Of a stretch of 64,000 bases of DNA, positions 49,734 through 58,769 are shown one piece after another. Under the pieces are notes generated by a model, which saw nothing but the letters and a program-made list of their open reading frames with translations, was not told the DNA's origin and did no database searches. Origin of the DNA: Lysobacter gummosus (GTDB taxonomy: Bacteria; Pseudomonadota; Gammaproteobacteria; Xanthomonadales; Xanthomonadaceae); contig NZ_CP011131.1 in assembly GCF_001442805.1 (NCBI RefSeq), forward strand, positions 4,898,001 to 4,962,000, written 5' to 3'. A program made the translations under genes and the position numbers. Numbering within the stretch: the first letter of the stretch is position 1; each line of letters begins with the position of its first letter.

Positions 49734-49909
49734 GCCTTGATGCCCTCACCGCTTTAGGCGCCAGCCGGCGCGGCCGCCAAACCCGCGGCCGGCCGCGACA
49801 ACGAGTTCGAACCGCCGCGCACCCGCGCGGCCGCCCTACCGATCTGCGACCGGCGCGCAGCGCGCCTGTCGCCCATTCACCGCAGTCAACACGCTCGAGG
49901 ACGTCGAAG

Positions 49910-50602
<693 letters not shown>

Positions 50603-50618
50603 GCCGGGAGCGGCCACC

Positions 50619-51785
50619 ATGAAATATTTCCATCTGATCTGGGCCGAGCTGATGCGTCGCAAGACGCGCACGGCGCTGACCCTGCTGTCGATCGTCGCCG
50701 CGTTCTTGTTGTTCGGCCTGCTCGACGGCGTGCGCGAGAGCTTCCAGCAAGCCGGCAACAGCGCCAACGGCGCCAAGCGATTGCAGACCGGCTCGCGCCT
50801 GTCCTTCATCCAACCGCTGCCGATGTCGCTCAACGACCGCATCGCGCAGGTGCCGGGCGTCAAGCAGGTCACCTATGCGAACTGGTTCGGCGGCGCCTAC
50901 CAGGACCCGCACAACCAGATTTTCAGCTTCGGCGTGGCCGATAACTATCTCGATCTGTATCCGGAGATGGCCGTGTCCGCCGCACACCGCAAGGCGTTCG
51001 CCGCCACCCGCACCGGCGTGCTGGTCGGCGAAGGCCTGATGACACGCTTCGGTTGGAAGGTCGGACAGAAACTGCCGCTGCAGTCGACCATCTTCACCAG
51101 CAGCGATGGCACCAAGAACTGGAGCTTCGACATCGTCGGCACGCTCGCGGCCACCGACAAAAAATCCGGCGGTTGGTTCGACCAGATGATCCTGCTGCAT
51201 TGGAAGTACTTCGACGATTCCACGCCCTACAACCGCGGTCAGGTGGGCTGGTACGTCACCGAGGTCCACGACGTGAACCAGAGCGACCGCGTGGCCAAGG
51301 CCATCGACGCGATCTCGGCCAATTCCGATCACGAAACCAAGACCCAGACCGAAGCGGCGGCGACCGCGAGCTGGATGAAGCAGATGGCCGACATCGGCCT
51401 GATCGTCGGTTCGATCATGGGCGCGGTGTTCTTCACCCTGGTGCTGCTGACCGGCAACACCATGGCCCAGGCGGTGCGCGAGCGAACGTCCGAACTCGCC
51501 GTGCTCAAGACGATCGGCTTCCCCGACCGCAGCGTGTTGATGCTGGTGCTGGCCGAGTCGATGCTGTTGATGCTGATCGGCGGGGTTCTCGGCGTTCTCA
51601 TAGCCAGCGGGCTCGGCCCGGTCGTCGGCGTGATGAGCCGCGGCGCCATCACCGTTCCGCCGATCGGGCTGAACAGCTGGTCGCTGGCCTTGGCGCTGAT
51701 GGTCGGCATCGGTCTGGTGGTCGGCGCGTTGCCGGCGATCCGGGCGATGCGCTTGAACATCGTCGATGCACTGGCCGGACGTTAA
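50619..51785 (+). CDS. ABC transporter permease, FtsX/MacB type (first)
   Basis: 388 residues with the FtsX-type layout: one helix near the N-terminus ([21 protein letters not shown], about 15-35), a periplasmic domain of about 230 residues, then three helices ([46 protein letters not shown] and [22 protein letters not shown]). The block [28 protein letters not shown] is the conserved loop that contacts the ATPase. It begins 17 nt after the ATPase gene and ends 12 nt before the second permease, so the two probably form a heterodimer. Confidence 0.86.
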   Translation: MKYFHLIWAELMRRKTRTALTLLSIVAAFLLFGLLDGVRESFQQAGNSANGAKRLQTGSRLSFIQPLPMSLNDRIAQVPGVKQVTYANWFGGAYQDPHNQIFSFGVADNYLDLYPEMAVSAAHRKAFAATRTGVLVGEGLMTRFGWKVGQKLPLQSTIFTSSDGTKNWSFDIVGTLAATDKKSGGWFDQMILLHWKYFDDSTPYNRGQVGWYVTEVHDVNQSDRVAKAIDAISANSDHETKTQTEAAATASWMKQMADIGLIVGSIMGAVFFTLVLLTGNTMAQAVRERTSELAVLKTIGFPDRSVLMLVLAESMLLMLIGGVLGVLIASGLGPVVGVMSRGAITVPPIGLNSWSLALALMVGIGLVVGALPAIRAMRLNIVDALAGR

Positions 51786-51797
51786 CGGAGAGCGCAC

Positions 51798-53123
51798 ATG
51801 AAAAAGTTCTTATCGTTTCTGCGCGGCCTGGCCATTTTCCTGGGCCTGATCGCCGCTCTGGCGCTGTGGGCGGCCGCGCCCTGGCCGGTCCTGCTCGCCC
51901 TCGCCGCGCTGATCGCGCTGTGGATGCTGCTGACCCGCAGCGGCAAACAGGCCGCGTCGGTGGCCGGCGTCGGCATCAGTACCTTGAGCCAGCGCCTGGG
52001 TTCCTCCTCGGTGGTGGTGATCGGCATCGCCGGCGTGGTCGCGGTGCTGGTGGCGATGCTGTCGATGGCCGAGGGCTATCAGCAGACGCTGCGCCGCACC
52101 GGCAGCGAAGACAGCGTCATCGTCCTGCGCGGCGCGTCCGCGGCCGAGGTGATGTCCACGCTCGACCTGGCCAGCATCAACGTGATCGAGCAGGCGCCGG
52201 GCATCGCCCGCAGCGCCGACGGCCGCCCGCTGGCGTCGCCGGAAACCGTGGTCGCGGCGAACCTGCCGATCATGGGCGGTGCGCCGGACGAAGACGGCAG
52301 CGTGCAATTGCGCGGCGTCGGCGATCGCGCCTGGCAGGTACGCAAGCAGGTCAAGATCGTCGAAGGCCGCAAATTCGAAACCGGAAAGCGCGAAGTCGTG
52401 GTCGGCAGCGGCGCGCGACGTCAGTTCCGCGGCATGCAGGTCGGCAAGCAGATCCGTCTGGGCAGCGAGATGTGGACGGTCGTCGGCATCTTCAAATCCG
52501 GCGATGCGATGGATTCGGAACTGTGGGCCGATGCCGAGATGGTCGCCTCCACATATCGTCGCGGCGCCTCGCGCAACTCGGTCGTCGCCCAGCTCACCGA
52601 CGCCAAGCAGTTCAAGCAATTCAAGGCCGCGCTCGCCGGCGATCCGCGTCTGCAGGTCGATACCACCACGACCTCGGAGTATTTCGCCAAGCAATCCGAA
52701 ACCATGACCACGGTCATCCGCACCATCGGCATCATCGTCGGTTCGATCATGGCCATCGGTGCGGTGTTCGGCGCGCTCAACACCATGTTCGCCACGGTGG
52801 CCACGCGTGCGCGCGAGATCGCGACCCTGCGCGCGATCGGCTTCCGCGGTTTTCCGGTGGTGGTCGCGGTGATGCTGGAAACCATGCTGCTGGCGATGCT
52901 CGGCGGCCTGATCGGCGGTGCGCTGGCCTGGGCGATATTCAACGGCTACACCGCATCGACCATCGCCGGCGGTGTCGGGCAGTTGACCTTCGACTTCCGC
53001 GTCACCGGCGAGCTGCTATGGAGCGGCTTGAAGTGGGCGCTGGCGATCGGCTTCATCGGTGGCCTGTTCCCGGCGCTGCGCGCGGCGACTTTGCCGGTGA
53101 CTTCGGCGTTGCGCGACTCCTAG
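51798..53123 (+). CDS. ABC transporter permease, FtsX/MacB type (second)
   Basis: 441 residues. It differs from its partner by two extra N-terminal helices (FLRGLAIFLGLIAALALWAAAPWPVLLALAALIALWML, about 6-45). The usual layout follows: helix at SSVVVIGIAGVVAVLVAMLSM, a periplasmic domain, and three C-terminal helices with the ATPase-contact block TRAREIATLRAIGFRGFPVVVAVMLETM. Start ATG has GGAG at good spacing. It is the last gene of the export operon; a strong terminator follows 31 nt after the stop. Confidence 0.86.
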   Translation: MKKFLSFLRGLAIFLGLIAALALWAAAPWPVLLALAALIALWMLLTRSGKQAASVAGVGISTLSQRLGSSSVVVIGIAGVVAVLVAMLSMAEGYQQTLRRTGSEDSVIVLRGASAAEVMSTLDLASINVIEQAPGIARSADGRPLASPETVVAANLPIMGGAPDEDGSVQLRGVGDRAWQVRKQVKIVEGRKFETGKREVVVGSGARRQFRGMQVGKQIRLGSEMWTVVGIFKSGDAMDSELWADAEMVASTYRRGASRNSVVAQLTDAKQFKQFKAALAGDPRLQVDTTTTSEYFAKQSETMTTVIRTIGIIVGSIMAIGAVFGALNTMFATVATRAREIATLRAIGFRGFPVVVAVMLETMLLAMLGGLIGGALAWAIFNGYTASTIAGGVGQLTFDFRVTGELLWSGLKWALAIGFIGGLFPALRAATLPVTSALRDS

Positions 53124-53153
53124 GTTCCAGGCTCCACGTGCGGTTGCGATACG

Positions 53154-53188
53154 AAAAGCCCCCTTGCGATAAAAGGGGGCTTTTTTTT
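53154..53188 (+). terminator. Strong intrinsic terminator of the export operon
   Basis: Stem AAAAGCCCCC/GGGGGCTTTT (AGCCCCCTT-type arms, loop TTGCGATAAA) followed by an uninterrupted T run, on the plus strand right after the second permease gene. Confidence 0.9.
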
Positions 53189-53261
53189 CGCACCGGTCCG
53201 AACCTCGCGCCGGTCCGCGCTATGCTCGCTCGCAACCGACCAAACCGTCAGGAAGGCAAGG

Positions 53262-53975
53262 ATGCGCAAGCAACCCAAGCAAGGATCGCTCGCCTTGGCG
53301 ATCGCCGTCTCGGCCGCCGCGGGCGCCGGGTGGTTCATGCATTACCAGGCCCCCGCCAACGGCTCGCCCTTCACCGACGCGCTGGCGTGCCTGTGCTTTC
53401 TCCTGCTGATGATTTATGTCGGCGGGTCGATCCTGTTTCCCGGGGCCCGGCGTGGGCACGCCAAAGATTCCGCGAGCCGGCGCTTGGCCCTGCAGCGCCG
53501 CCGCATCGGCGGCCTCACCGCGACGCACGAGCGATGCCTGAGGATCGATCAGGAGGGCATTTTCGAAACCCGCCTAGGGCTGATCGCTTGGCCGCAGGTC
53601 CTCGGGCTGTCGGCAGAAACCTCCGCAATCGACGATGCGCCGGCACCCGCGTTGCGGATCTATTTGCGCGACCCTTGGCGCTACCTAGACAACGACGGCT
53701 CGACGCTGCTGGCCTGGGGATACCGTCTGCACCTGGCCCGCGACGCCCGCCACGGCCGGATCGATATCCCGACGCAGGCCTATCGGGTGGATGCGGAAAC
53801 AGCCTGTGAGGTAGCTCGCAGTCTGCGCGGGGACTGCGCCGAGCCCTGGATCGAAGACTGGGACGCTTTGATGAGCGCGGCCGTCATCGAGCAGCGCTTG
53901 CGCGAATTCCTCGCCGCGGCGCAGCCCGCCCACGCCGCGCTGGCTGCGAACCCGCATCGCGAAGCATCCGGCTAA
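53262..53975 (+). CDS. Membrane protein of unknown function with a PH-like cytosolic part
   Basis: 237 residues. Two hydrophobic segments lie near the N-terminus (about 9-27 SLALAIAVSAAAGAGWFMH, and 40-58 ALACLCFLLLMIYVGGSIL), giving a membrane hairpin. The remaining ~175 residues are soluble and contain CLRIDQEGIFETRLGLIAWPQVLGL, a pattern similar to small bacterial PH-like membrane proteins in which a strand with G-I/L is followed by I-x-W. No catalytic motif. Start supported by GGAAGGCAAGG just upstream. It lies alone between the terminator and the convergent EamA pair. The assignment is a structural guess only. Confidence 0.68.
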   Translation: MRKQPKQGSLALAIAVSAAAGAGWFMHYQAPANGSPFTDALACLCFLLLMIYVGGSILFPGARRGHAKDSASRRLALQRRRIGGLTATHERCLRIDQEGIFETRLGLIAWPQVLGLSAETSAIDDAPAPALRIYLRDPWRYLDNDGSTLLAWGYRLHLARDARHGRIDIPTQAYRVDAETACEVARSLRGDCAEPWIEDWDALMSAAVIEQRLREFLAAAQPAHAALAANPHREASG

Positions 53976-53984
53976 CGCGACGCC

Positions 53985-54893
53985 TCAGGCCGTCCCAGCC
54001 ACCGTCGCCATCCGCCGCGACCGCAGCACGCCCTCGCTGGCGAACAGCATCAAACCCAGCCAGATGATCACGAAGCCGATCGCGCGTTCGCTGTCGAACG
54101 GCTCGCGCAGGATCAGCACGCCGATCAGGAACTGCAGAGTCGGGGCGACGTATTGCAGCAGCCCGATCGCGGTCAGCGACACGCGCCGCACCGCGTAGGC
54201 GAAGCCGATCAGCGGCAGCGCGGTCAGCGCGCCGGCGACGATCAGCAACACGTCGATGCCCAGGCCCCAGCCGCCGAGGAAACCGCCCTGGCCGTGGCTT
54301 TCGCCCCACAGCAGCAGCCCCAGCGCCGGCACGAACAGATAGACGTTCTCCACGCCCAGCCCGGTCACCGCTTCGACCGCGACCAGCTTGCGCACCAGTC
54401 CGTACACCGCGAACGACACCGCCAGCCCCAGCGCGATCAAGGGCGGGCGCCCGTACTGCAGGGTCAGCCACAGCACGCCGGCGAAGGCCAGCGCGATCGA
54501 AATCCATTGCACCGGGCGCAGGCGCTCGCCGAGGAACAGCACGCCCAGCATCACGCTGACCAGCGGGCCGATGAAGTAGCCCAGGCTGGTCTCGATCACG
54601 TGTCCGGCGTTGACCGCCCAGATGTACAGGCCCCAGTTGAACGCGATCAGCACGCCGCTCAGCGCCAGCATCGCCGCCTTGCGCGGTTCGCGCAGGATGT
54701 CGCGCAGCCAGTGGCGGCCGAATTTCCAGCACAGCCAGCCGGTGACCAGCAGCGTGCTCCAGACGATGCGGTGAGCGACGATCTGCAACGACGGCACCGA
54801 ATGCAGCAGGTGCCAGTACAGCGGCATCAGTCCCCACAGCACGAACGAGGCGACCGCGATCCAGAGCCCGCGGCGGTCGGTGGCGGCGGTCAT
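53985..54893 (-). CDS. rarD: EamA family transporter RarD
   Basis: 302 residues with ten hydrophobic helices in two EamA repeats. The N-terminus GLWIAVASFVLWGLMPLYWHLL and the conserved SLGYFIGPLVSVMLGVLFLGERL and VENVYLFVPALGLLLW blocks are typical of RarD. RarD is a drug/metabolite-superfamily permease of poorly known substrate. Its ATG overlaps the stop of the upstream EamA gene by 4 nt (ATGA), so both are made from one messenger. Confidence 0.87.
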   Translation of the reverse strand: MTAATDRRGLWIAVASFVLWGLMPLYWHLLHSVPSLQIVAHRIVWSTLLVTGWLCWKFGRHWLRDILREPRKAAMLALSGVLIAFNWGLYIWAVNAGHVIETSLGYFIGPLVSVMLGVLFLGERLRPVQWISIALAFAGVLWLTLQYGRPPLIALGLAVSFAVYGLVRKLVAVEAVTGLGVENVYLFVPALGLLLWGESHGQGGFLGGWGLGIDVLLIVAGALTALPLIGFAYAVRRVSLTAIGLLQYVAPTLQFLIGVLILREPFDSERAIGFVIIWLGLMLFASEGVLRSRRMATVAGTA

Positions 54894-55852
54894 GCCTGTT
54901 TCTCCAGTTCACCGGCTTGCGGCGGCGCAACCGGCGCGACCGCCGGAGCGGCCTTGGCGGCGCGGGCCTTGGCCAGGGTGATGATGACCACGCCGACCAG
55001 GATCACCGCCATCGCGCCCAGGTCGTGCGAGGTGAAACGCTCGCCCGCCAGCAGCGCGCCGAACAACACCGCGATGGGCGGATTGACGTAGGCGTAGCTG
55101 GTCGCCAGCGCCGGGCGCACGTGATGCAGCAGCCAGATGTAGGCGGTGAAGCCGAAGATCGAGCCGGCCACGACCAGATACAGCAGCGCCGCGGTGGCGC
55201 TGAAGGTCGGCATCGCGGTGATCCTCTCGCCGGTCACCACCGCCGCGCCGAGCATCCACACGCTGCCGGTCAGCATCTGCGCGCTGGCGGCCATGAACGG
55301 CGACGGCAGGTCCTGGTCGCGGCTCCAGATCGAACCCCAGGCCCAGGCGATCGGCGCGACGATCAGGCATACCAGCCCCAGCGTGGACGCCGACAGCTTG
55401 CCGCCGGCATTGAGCCAGATGACGCCGAGAAAACCGATCGCCAGACCGACCCATTCGATCTTCGACGGATGCCGTCCGCGCAGCATCGCGAACACCCCGG
55501 CGAACAGCGGCATCGACGCCACCGCGATCGCGGCCAGGCCGGAATCGACCTGGGTCTCGGCCAGGTTCACCAGACCGTTGGACAACAGCACCATCCAGAT
55601 CGACAGCAGCCACAGCGTGCGCCACTGCTTGCGCGTCGGCGCAGGCGTGCCGCGCCAGCGCAGCACTGCGTACATCAGCACGCCGGCCAGGAACATCCGC
55701 GCCGCGCCCAGCAGGAACGGCGGATAGCTTTGCAGGGCGAAACGGATGCCGAGGTAGGTCGATCCCCACAGCACGTACACCGATCCCAGGGCGAAAGCGA
55801 CCGCGAGGGCGCTGGGAGCGTGGCGTTCGACGGTCGATGGTGCGGCGCTCAT
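54890..55852 (-). CDS. EamA family drug/metabolite exporter (YedA-like)
   Basis: 320 residues, ten helices in two EamA domains. The N-terminus LAVAFALGSVYVLWGSTYLGIRFAL is the YedA/RhaT-type start, with GTPAPTRKQWR in the loop after helix 2. The second repeat has YVNPPIAVLFGALLAGERFT. Substrate unknown; relatives export amino acids or drugs. The C-terminal tail is Ala/Pro-rich (AKAAPAVAPVAPPQAG). The start at ATG 55852 was chosen because the longer open frame upstream has no helices or site. Translationally coupled to rarD. Confidence 0.83.
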   Translation of the reverse strand: MSAAPSTVERHAPSALAVAFALGSVYVLWGSTYLGIRFALQSYPPFLLGAARMFLAGVLMYAVLRWRGTPAPTRKQWRTLWLLSIWMVLLSNGLVNLAETQVDSGLAAIAVASMPLFAGVFAMLRGRHPSKIEWVGLAIGFLGVIWLNAGGKLSASTLGLVCLIVAPIAWAWGSIWSRDQDLPSPFMAASAQMLTGSVWMLGAAVVTGERITAMPTFSATAALLYLVVAGSIFGFTAYIWLLHHVRPALATSYAYVNPPIAVLFGALLAGERFTSHDLGAMAVILVGVVIITLAKARAAKAAPAVAPVAPPQAGELEKQA

Positions 55853-56176
55853 GAAGCGGATACTCGGGGGAAGTGAATGGGATAGCTTGAAGCCAATGCG
55901 CCGCCAGCGGGAGCGAGAAAAACTTGCTACAGCCTGTAGAAATTCGCGGGGTCTGCGGGCTGGCGTCGGCGCCGATGGCGGAGCGAACACCGATGCACGG
56001 AAACAGCGCAGGGGCCGGACGACGCGAGCCGGCCGGAGATCGAGTTGAGGGTCGGTCGCGGCCACACGCCGCCGCGACATCAAAAAGCAAGCGAATCGGA
56101 CGAAGCTACACGCACAAGCCGGTGCCGACGAAGGTGCCGCCCGCGGCGCGCGCATCGGCGCGGCGCCACGCAAGGA

Positions 56177-56689
56177 TCAAGGATGCGGCCGGTAGCGCGA
56201 CACCGTGGTGCGGCGGCTGCCTGCATCGCGGCGGCGCGGATCGTCGAACACGTCGATGACCACGAAACCGGCGTTGCGCATCATCCCCGCCGAGCCCTCG
56301 TTGTCCTCGTGGCGCTCGACGTAGATTTCGACCAATCCCATCTGCTGCAGCCGCGCCACCGCCGCCTTCAACAGCTGCGTGCCCAGCCCCTGCCCACGAT
56401 GCTGGCGATGCACGACCGCCTCGCCGATATGGCCCTGCCACTCGATCTCGCGTCCGCCGGGCTGGTAGCGGTGGAACGCGTCGCTGGGCTCAAATGTGAC
56501 GACCGCCACAATTTGACCTTCAAGCAAAGCGACTACCGCCTGCGTGCGGCCGCTCCGGATCGCCGACAGATGCGCGGCGAGCTCGACCTCGGGCAGGTAA
56601 TTCCAGGGATTGGGACCGTGTTCGCGGATCAGCGTCAGAATCTCGCCGATCTGCTCGGGTACTGCGGCTTGCGTCACGTACCGGGACAT
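56177..56689 (-). CDS. GNAT family N-acetyltransferase
   Basis: 170 residues from the ATG at 56689; a GTG at 56734 would add 15 residues and neither has a clear site. The acetyl-CoA binding motif A is HRQHRGQGLGTQLLKAAVARL (R-G-Q-G-L-G), preceded by the strand IEWQGHIGEAVVH and followed by LVEIYVERHEDNEGSAGMMRNAGF (motif B). Substrate unknown. It is transcribed away from the Lrp-type regulator next to it and may be its target. Confidence 0.8.
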   Translation of the reverse strand: MSRYVTQAAVPEQIGEILTLIREHGPNPWNYLPEVELAAHLSAIRSGRTQAVVALLEGQIVAVVTFEPSDAFHRYQPGGREIEWQGHIGEAVVHRQHRGQGLGTQLLKAAVARLQQMGLVEIYVERHEDNEGSAGMMRNAGFVVIDVFDDPRRRDAGSRRTTVSRYRPHP

Positions 56690-56732
56690 CCCGGGGGCGT
56701 CCGTATGTAGGGTTTGGGGGGATTGCGCCGCC

Positions 56733-56751
56733 ACATAAAAATTCTTTATGT
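56733..56751. promoter_or_regulatory. Inverted repeat between divergent GNAT and Lrp-type genes
   Basis: A low-GC dyad (ACATAAA/TTTATGT-like arms around AATTC) lies just before the GNAT reading frame and 78 nt before the regulator. AT-rich dyads are typical Lrp/AsnC binding sites. Confidence 0.4.
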
Positions 56752-56828
56752 ACCAAGCGTACGAATAGCGTATCGATGTCAGTCAAATTGCGGTTGAATA
56801 TTTGTCCGCGTGGACGCAAAAATCTTGC

Positions 56829-57332
56829 ATGAGTGCTGCCCCCCTGATTTTGGACGAGTTCGACCACAAGTTGCTCGAACTGTTGCAACAAGACGCCTCC
56901 TCGACCCTGAGCGAGCTCGGCGACGCGGTCGGACTGTCGCCGAGCGCGGTGCAGCGACGCATGACCCGTTACCGCCAGGACGGCCTGATGCGGCAGGTCG
57001 CGGTGCTCGACCCGCTGGCGCTGGGCAGCACCCTGGCGGCGGTATGGGTGACGATGGAGCGCGAATCGGTCGAACGCCACGCCGCCTTCCACGCCCGGGT
57101 CCGCGCCGCGCCGGAGGTGCAGCAGTGCTACACCCTGGCCGGCGAATGGGACTACCTGGTGATCCTGGCCACCACCGGCGTCCTGCATTGCCGGCAGGTG
57201 GTGGATCGTCTGTTCCTGGATGAGGGCAACGTCAAGCGCTACGACACCCATCTGGTGTTCGATGTGGTCAAGCACGGGTTGGAGTTGCCGACTCGCGATG
57301 CGCCGCGTGCTGCGCGTAAGCGGCGGGGGTGA
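56829..57332 (+). CDS. Lrp/AsnC family transcriptional regulator
   Basis: 167 residues. N-terminal winged helix-turn-helix (FDHKLLELLQQDASSTLSELGDAVGLSPSAVQRRMTRY, about residues 9-46) and C-terminal RAM/AsnC ligand domain (PEVQQCYTLAGEWDYLVILATTGVLH, about 95-120). Such proteins sense amino acids and control nearby and distant genes. It diverges from the GNAT gene across an AT-rich 94-140 nt gap with a dyad, a classic arrangement for control of the neighbour. A basic tail (AARKRRG) ends the protein. Confidence 0.87.
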   Translation: MSAAPLILDEFDHKLLELLQQDASSTLSELGDAVGLSPSAVQRRMTRYRQDGLMRQVAVLDPLALGSTLAAVWVTMERESVERHAAFHARVRAAPEVQQCYTLAGEWDYLVILATTGVLHCRQVVDRLFLDEGNVKRYDTHLVFDVVKHGLELPTRDAPRAARKRRG

Positions 57333-57378
57333 GGTGGGGGGCTGCCTTTTGGTTGGGCGGCTTTTTAGAGCAAGAGCC

Positions 57379-57594
57379 AATCCCCCCTGCCCCCCCTTTT
57401 TCAAAGGGGGGAACGTGTCTGGTCGATCTTCGGCAGGCGGGGCGGCGATGGTTGTTCGCTTTCCGCTTTCCGCTTTTCGCTTTTCGCTTTTCGCTTTTCG
57501 CTTTTCAGTCTTCGCAACGAAGATCCGCAACTGCACGCCACCGTTCCCCCTACAAGACGGGTTCCCCCTTTGAAAAAGGGGGGCCAGGGGGATT
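57379..57594. repeat. Inverted repeat pair flanking a CGCTTTT tandem array
   Basis: AATCCCCCCTGCCCCCCC...TTTTTCAAAGGGGGGAAC at 57379-57413 and its inverse at 57561-57594 bracket 150 nt. Inside, the heptamer CGCTTTT (first copies CGCTTTC) is repeated about seven times between 57457 and 57506. The whole lies between the Lrp-type gene and the Ada-type gene. On either strand each outer repeat can itself form a hairpin (CCCCCTTT-GAAAAAGGGGG type). Confidence 0.75.
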
Positions 57595-57609
57595 TGCTTT
57601 TGCTTCCCC

Positions 57610-58518
57610 TCAAGCCGCCCGCTCCCGCTGCAGCAACTTCTCCTTAAGCGGCAGCCCCCAGCGATACCCGCCCAGCGAGCCATCGCCGCGCACCACCCGG
57701 TGACAAGGCACGACCACCGCGACCCGATTGTTCGCGCAAGCCCGCGCGACCGCGCGCGCGCCGCGCGGGGAACCGATCTGCCGCGCGATCTGTTCGTAGC
57801 TGCGGGTCTGCCCGGCCGGAATCTTCATCAGCGCATCCCAGACTTTTTTCTGGAACGCGGTGCCGATCAGATCGACCGGCACCGATTGCTTCTGCCCGCC
57901 CAGCGTTTCCGCCACCGCCTGCACGCGCGGGGCGAGGAATTCGTCGCGGCCGGCGTCCACGCGCTCCAGCGCCGCCTGCGGGAACTCGCTGCGCAGCTTG
58001 GCTTCCAGCGCCGCCGGATCGTCGCCGAGTTCGACCATGCAGATGCCGCGCGTGGTGGTGGCGATCAGCGCGGTGCCGATCGCGGTCTTGGCCAGGCTCC
58101 AGCGGATCTGCTCGCCGGCGCCGCCGGCGCGGTAGCGCGCGGGCGTCATGCCCAGGCGCGCGGCGCCGCTCTCGTACACGCGCGAGGGCGAGCCGTAACC
58201 GGCGTCGTACAACGCGGCGCTGACGTCGCTGCCTTCGCGCAATGCCGAACGCAGGCTGCCCAGTTTGCGCTGGGCCAGGTACTCGGCCGGGCTCAGGCCG
58301 AAGCGCGCGCTGAAGCGGCGCTGCAGGTGCGAGGGGCTCAGGCCGACGGCGTCGGCCAGTTCGGTCAGCGAGGGCTCGCCGGCATCCAGCAGGATGCGGG
58401 CCTGTTCGAGCTTGTCCGCCTTGATGGAAGCGGGCTGGCCGAGGGTGGCGTTGCGGGCGGCCGGCACGTCAGCGGTGTGGCCGGATTCGGGCTTGCGCGG
58501 AGTGGTTTTGGCGTTCAT
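57610..58518 (-). CDS. Ada-type regulator/O6-alkylguanine-DNA methyltransferase, lacking the N-terminal zinc domain
   Basis: 302 residues. After a 30-residue polar tail comes an AraC-type HTH (SLTELADAVGLSPSHLQRRFSARFGLSPAEYLAQRKLG, about 50-87), then the methyltransferase half ending in the active-site block VPCHRVVRGDGSLGGYRWGLPLK (Cys acceptor, about residue 270). Full-length Ada also has an N-terminal four-Cys zinc domain that repairs phosphotriesters and turns the protein into an activator. That part is absent here, so this variant can repair O6-alkylguanine but its switch must differ. A fused HTH plus transferase without the zinc domain is known in some bacteria. Confidence 0.87.
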   Translation of the reverse strand: MNAKTTPRKPESGHTADVPAARNATLGQPASIKADKLEQARILLDAGEPSLTELADAVGLSPSHLQRRFSARFGLSPAEYLAQRKLGSLRSALREGSDVSAALYDAGYGSPSRVYESGAARLGMTPARYRAGGAGEQIRWSLAKTAIGTALIATTTRGICMVELGDDPAALEAKLRSEFPQAALERVDAGRDEFLAPRVQAVAETLGGQKQSVPVDLIGTAFQKKVWDALMKIPAGQTRSYEQIARQIGSPRGARAVARACANNRVAVVVPCHRVVRGDGSLGGYRWGLPLKEKLLQRERAA

Positions 58519-58646
58519 GGCGCAAGACTAGGCCTCATCCCCGGAGGCCGCTATCCGCATCTTGCGAGGGATGGGGTCGGGTTTTCTGCCTGGATTCAGG
58601 TCGGATTTTTCTTGTGGTGGATGCGTGGAGTGCTGAGCGAAAAGCT

Positions 58647-58700
58647 TCGGGGCTGAAGCCGCATTCCACAAAAGCGGCCCTGCCACAAAAGCGGCCCTGG
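58647..58700. repeat. REP-like remnants downstream of prc
   Basis: GCTTCGGGGCTGAAGCCGCATTCCACAAAAG followed by a direct repeat of GCGGCCCTGCCACAAAA / GCGGCCCTGG. It is a diverged relative of the units at 38.9 kb. Confidence 0.5.
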
Positions 58701-58721
58701 CGAAGCCGGACCCGGAAAAAG

Positions 58722-58745
58722 AAAACGCGCCCGAAGGCGCGTTTT
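58722..58745 (-). terminator. Intrinsic terminator of prc
   Basis: Stem AAAACGCGCC/GGCGCGTTTT with loop TTCG on the minus strand, followed by CTTTTTC, 25 nt past the prc stop. Confidence 0.85.
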
Positions 58746-58769
58746 CCATCGACTCGGAAGCCTTGCGGC

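Noticed and set aside
48413..49909. Long in-frame extension of the ABC ATPase gene back through the adaptor gene
   Set aside because: The upstream part is an out-of-frame shadow of the adaptor coding region; the ATPase clearly starts at METLVSIHNL.
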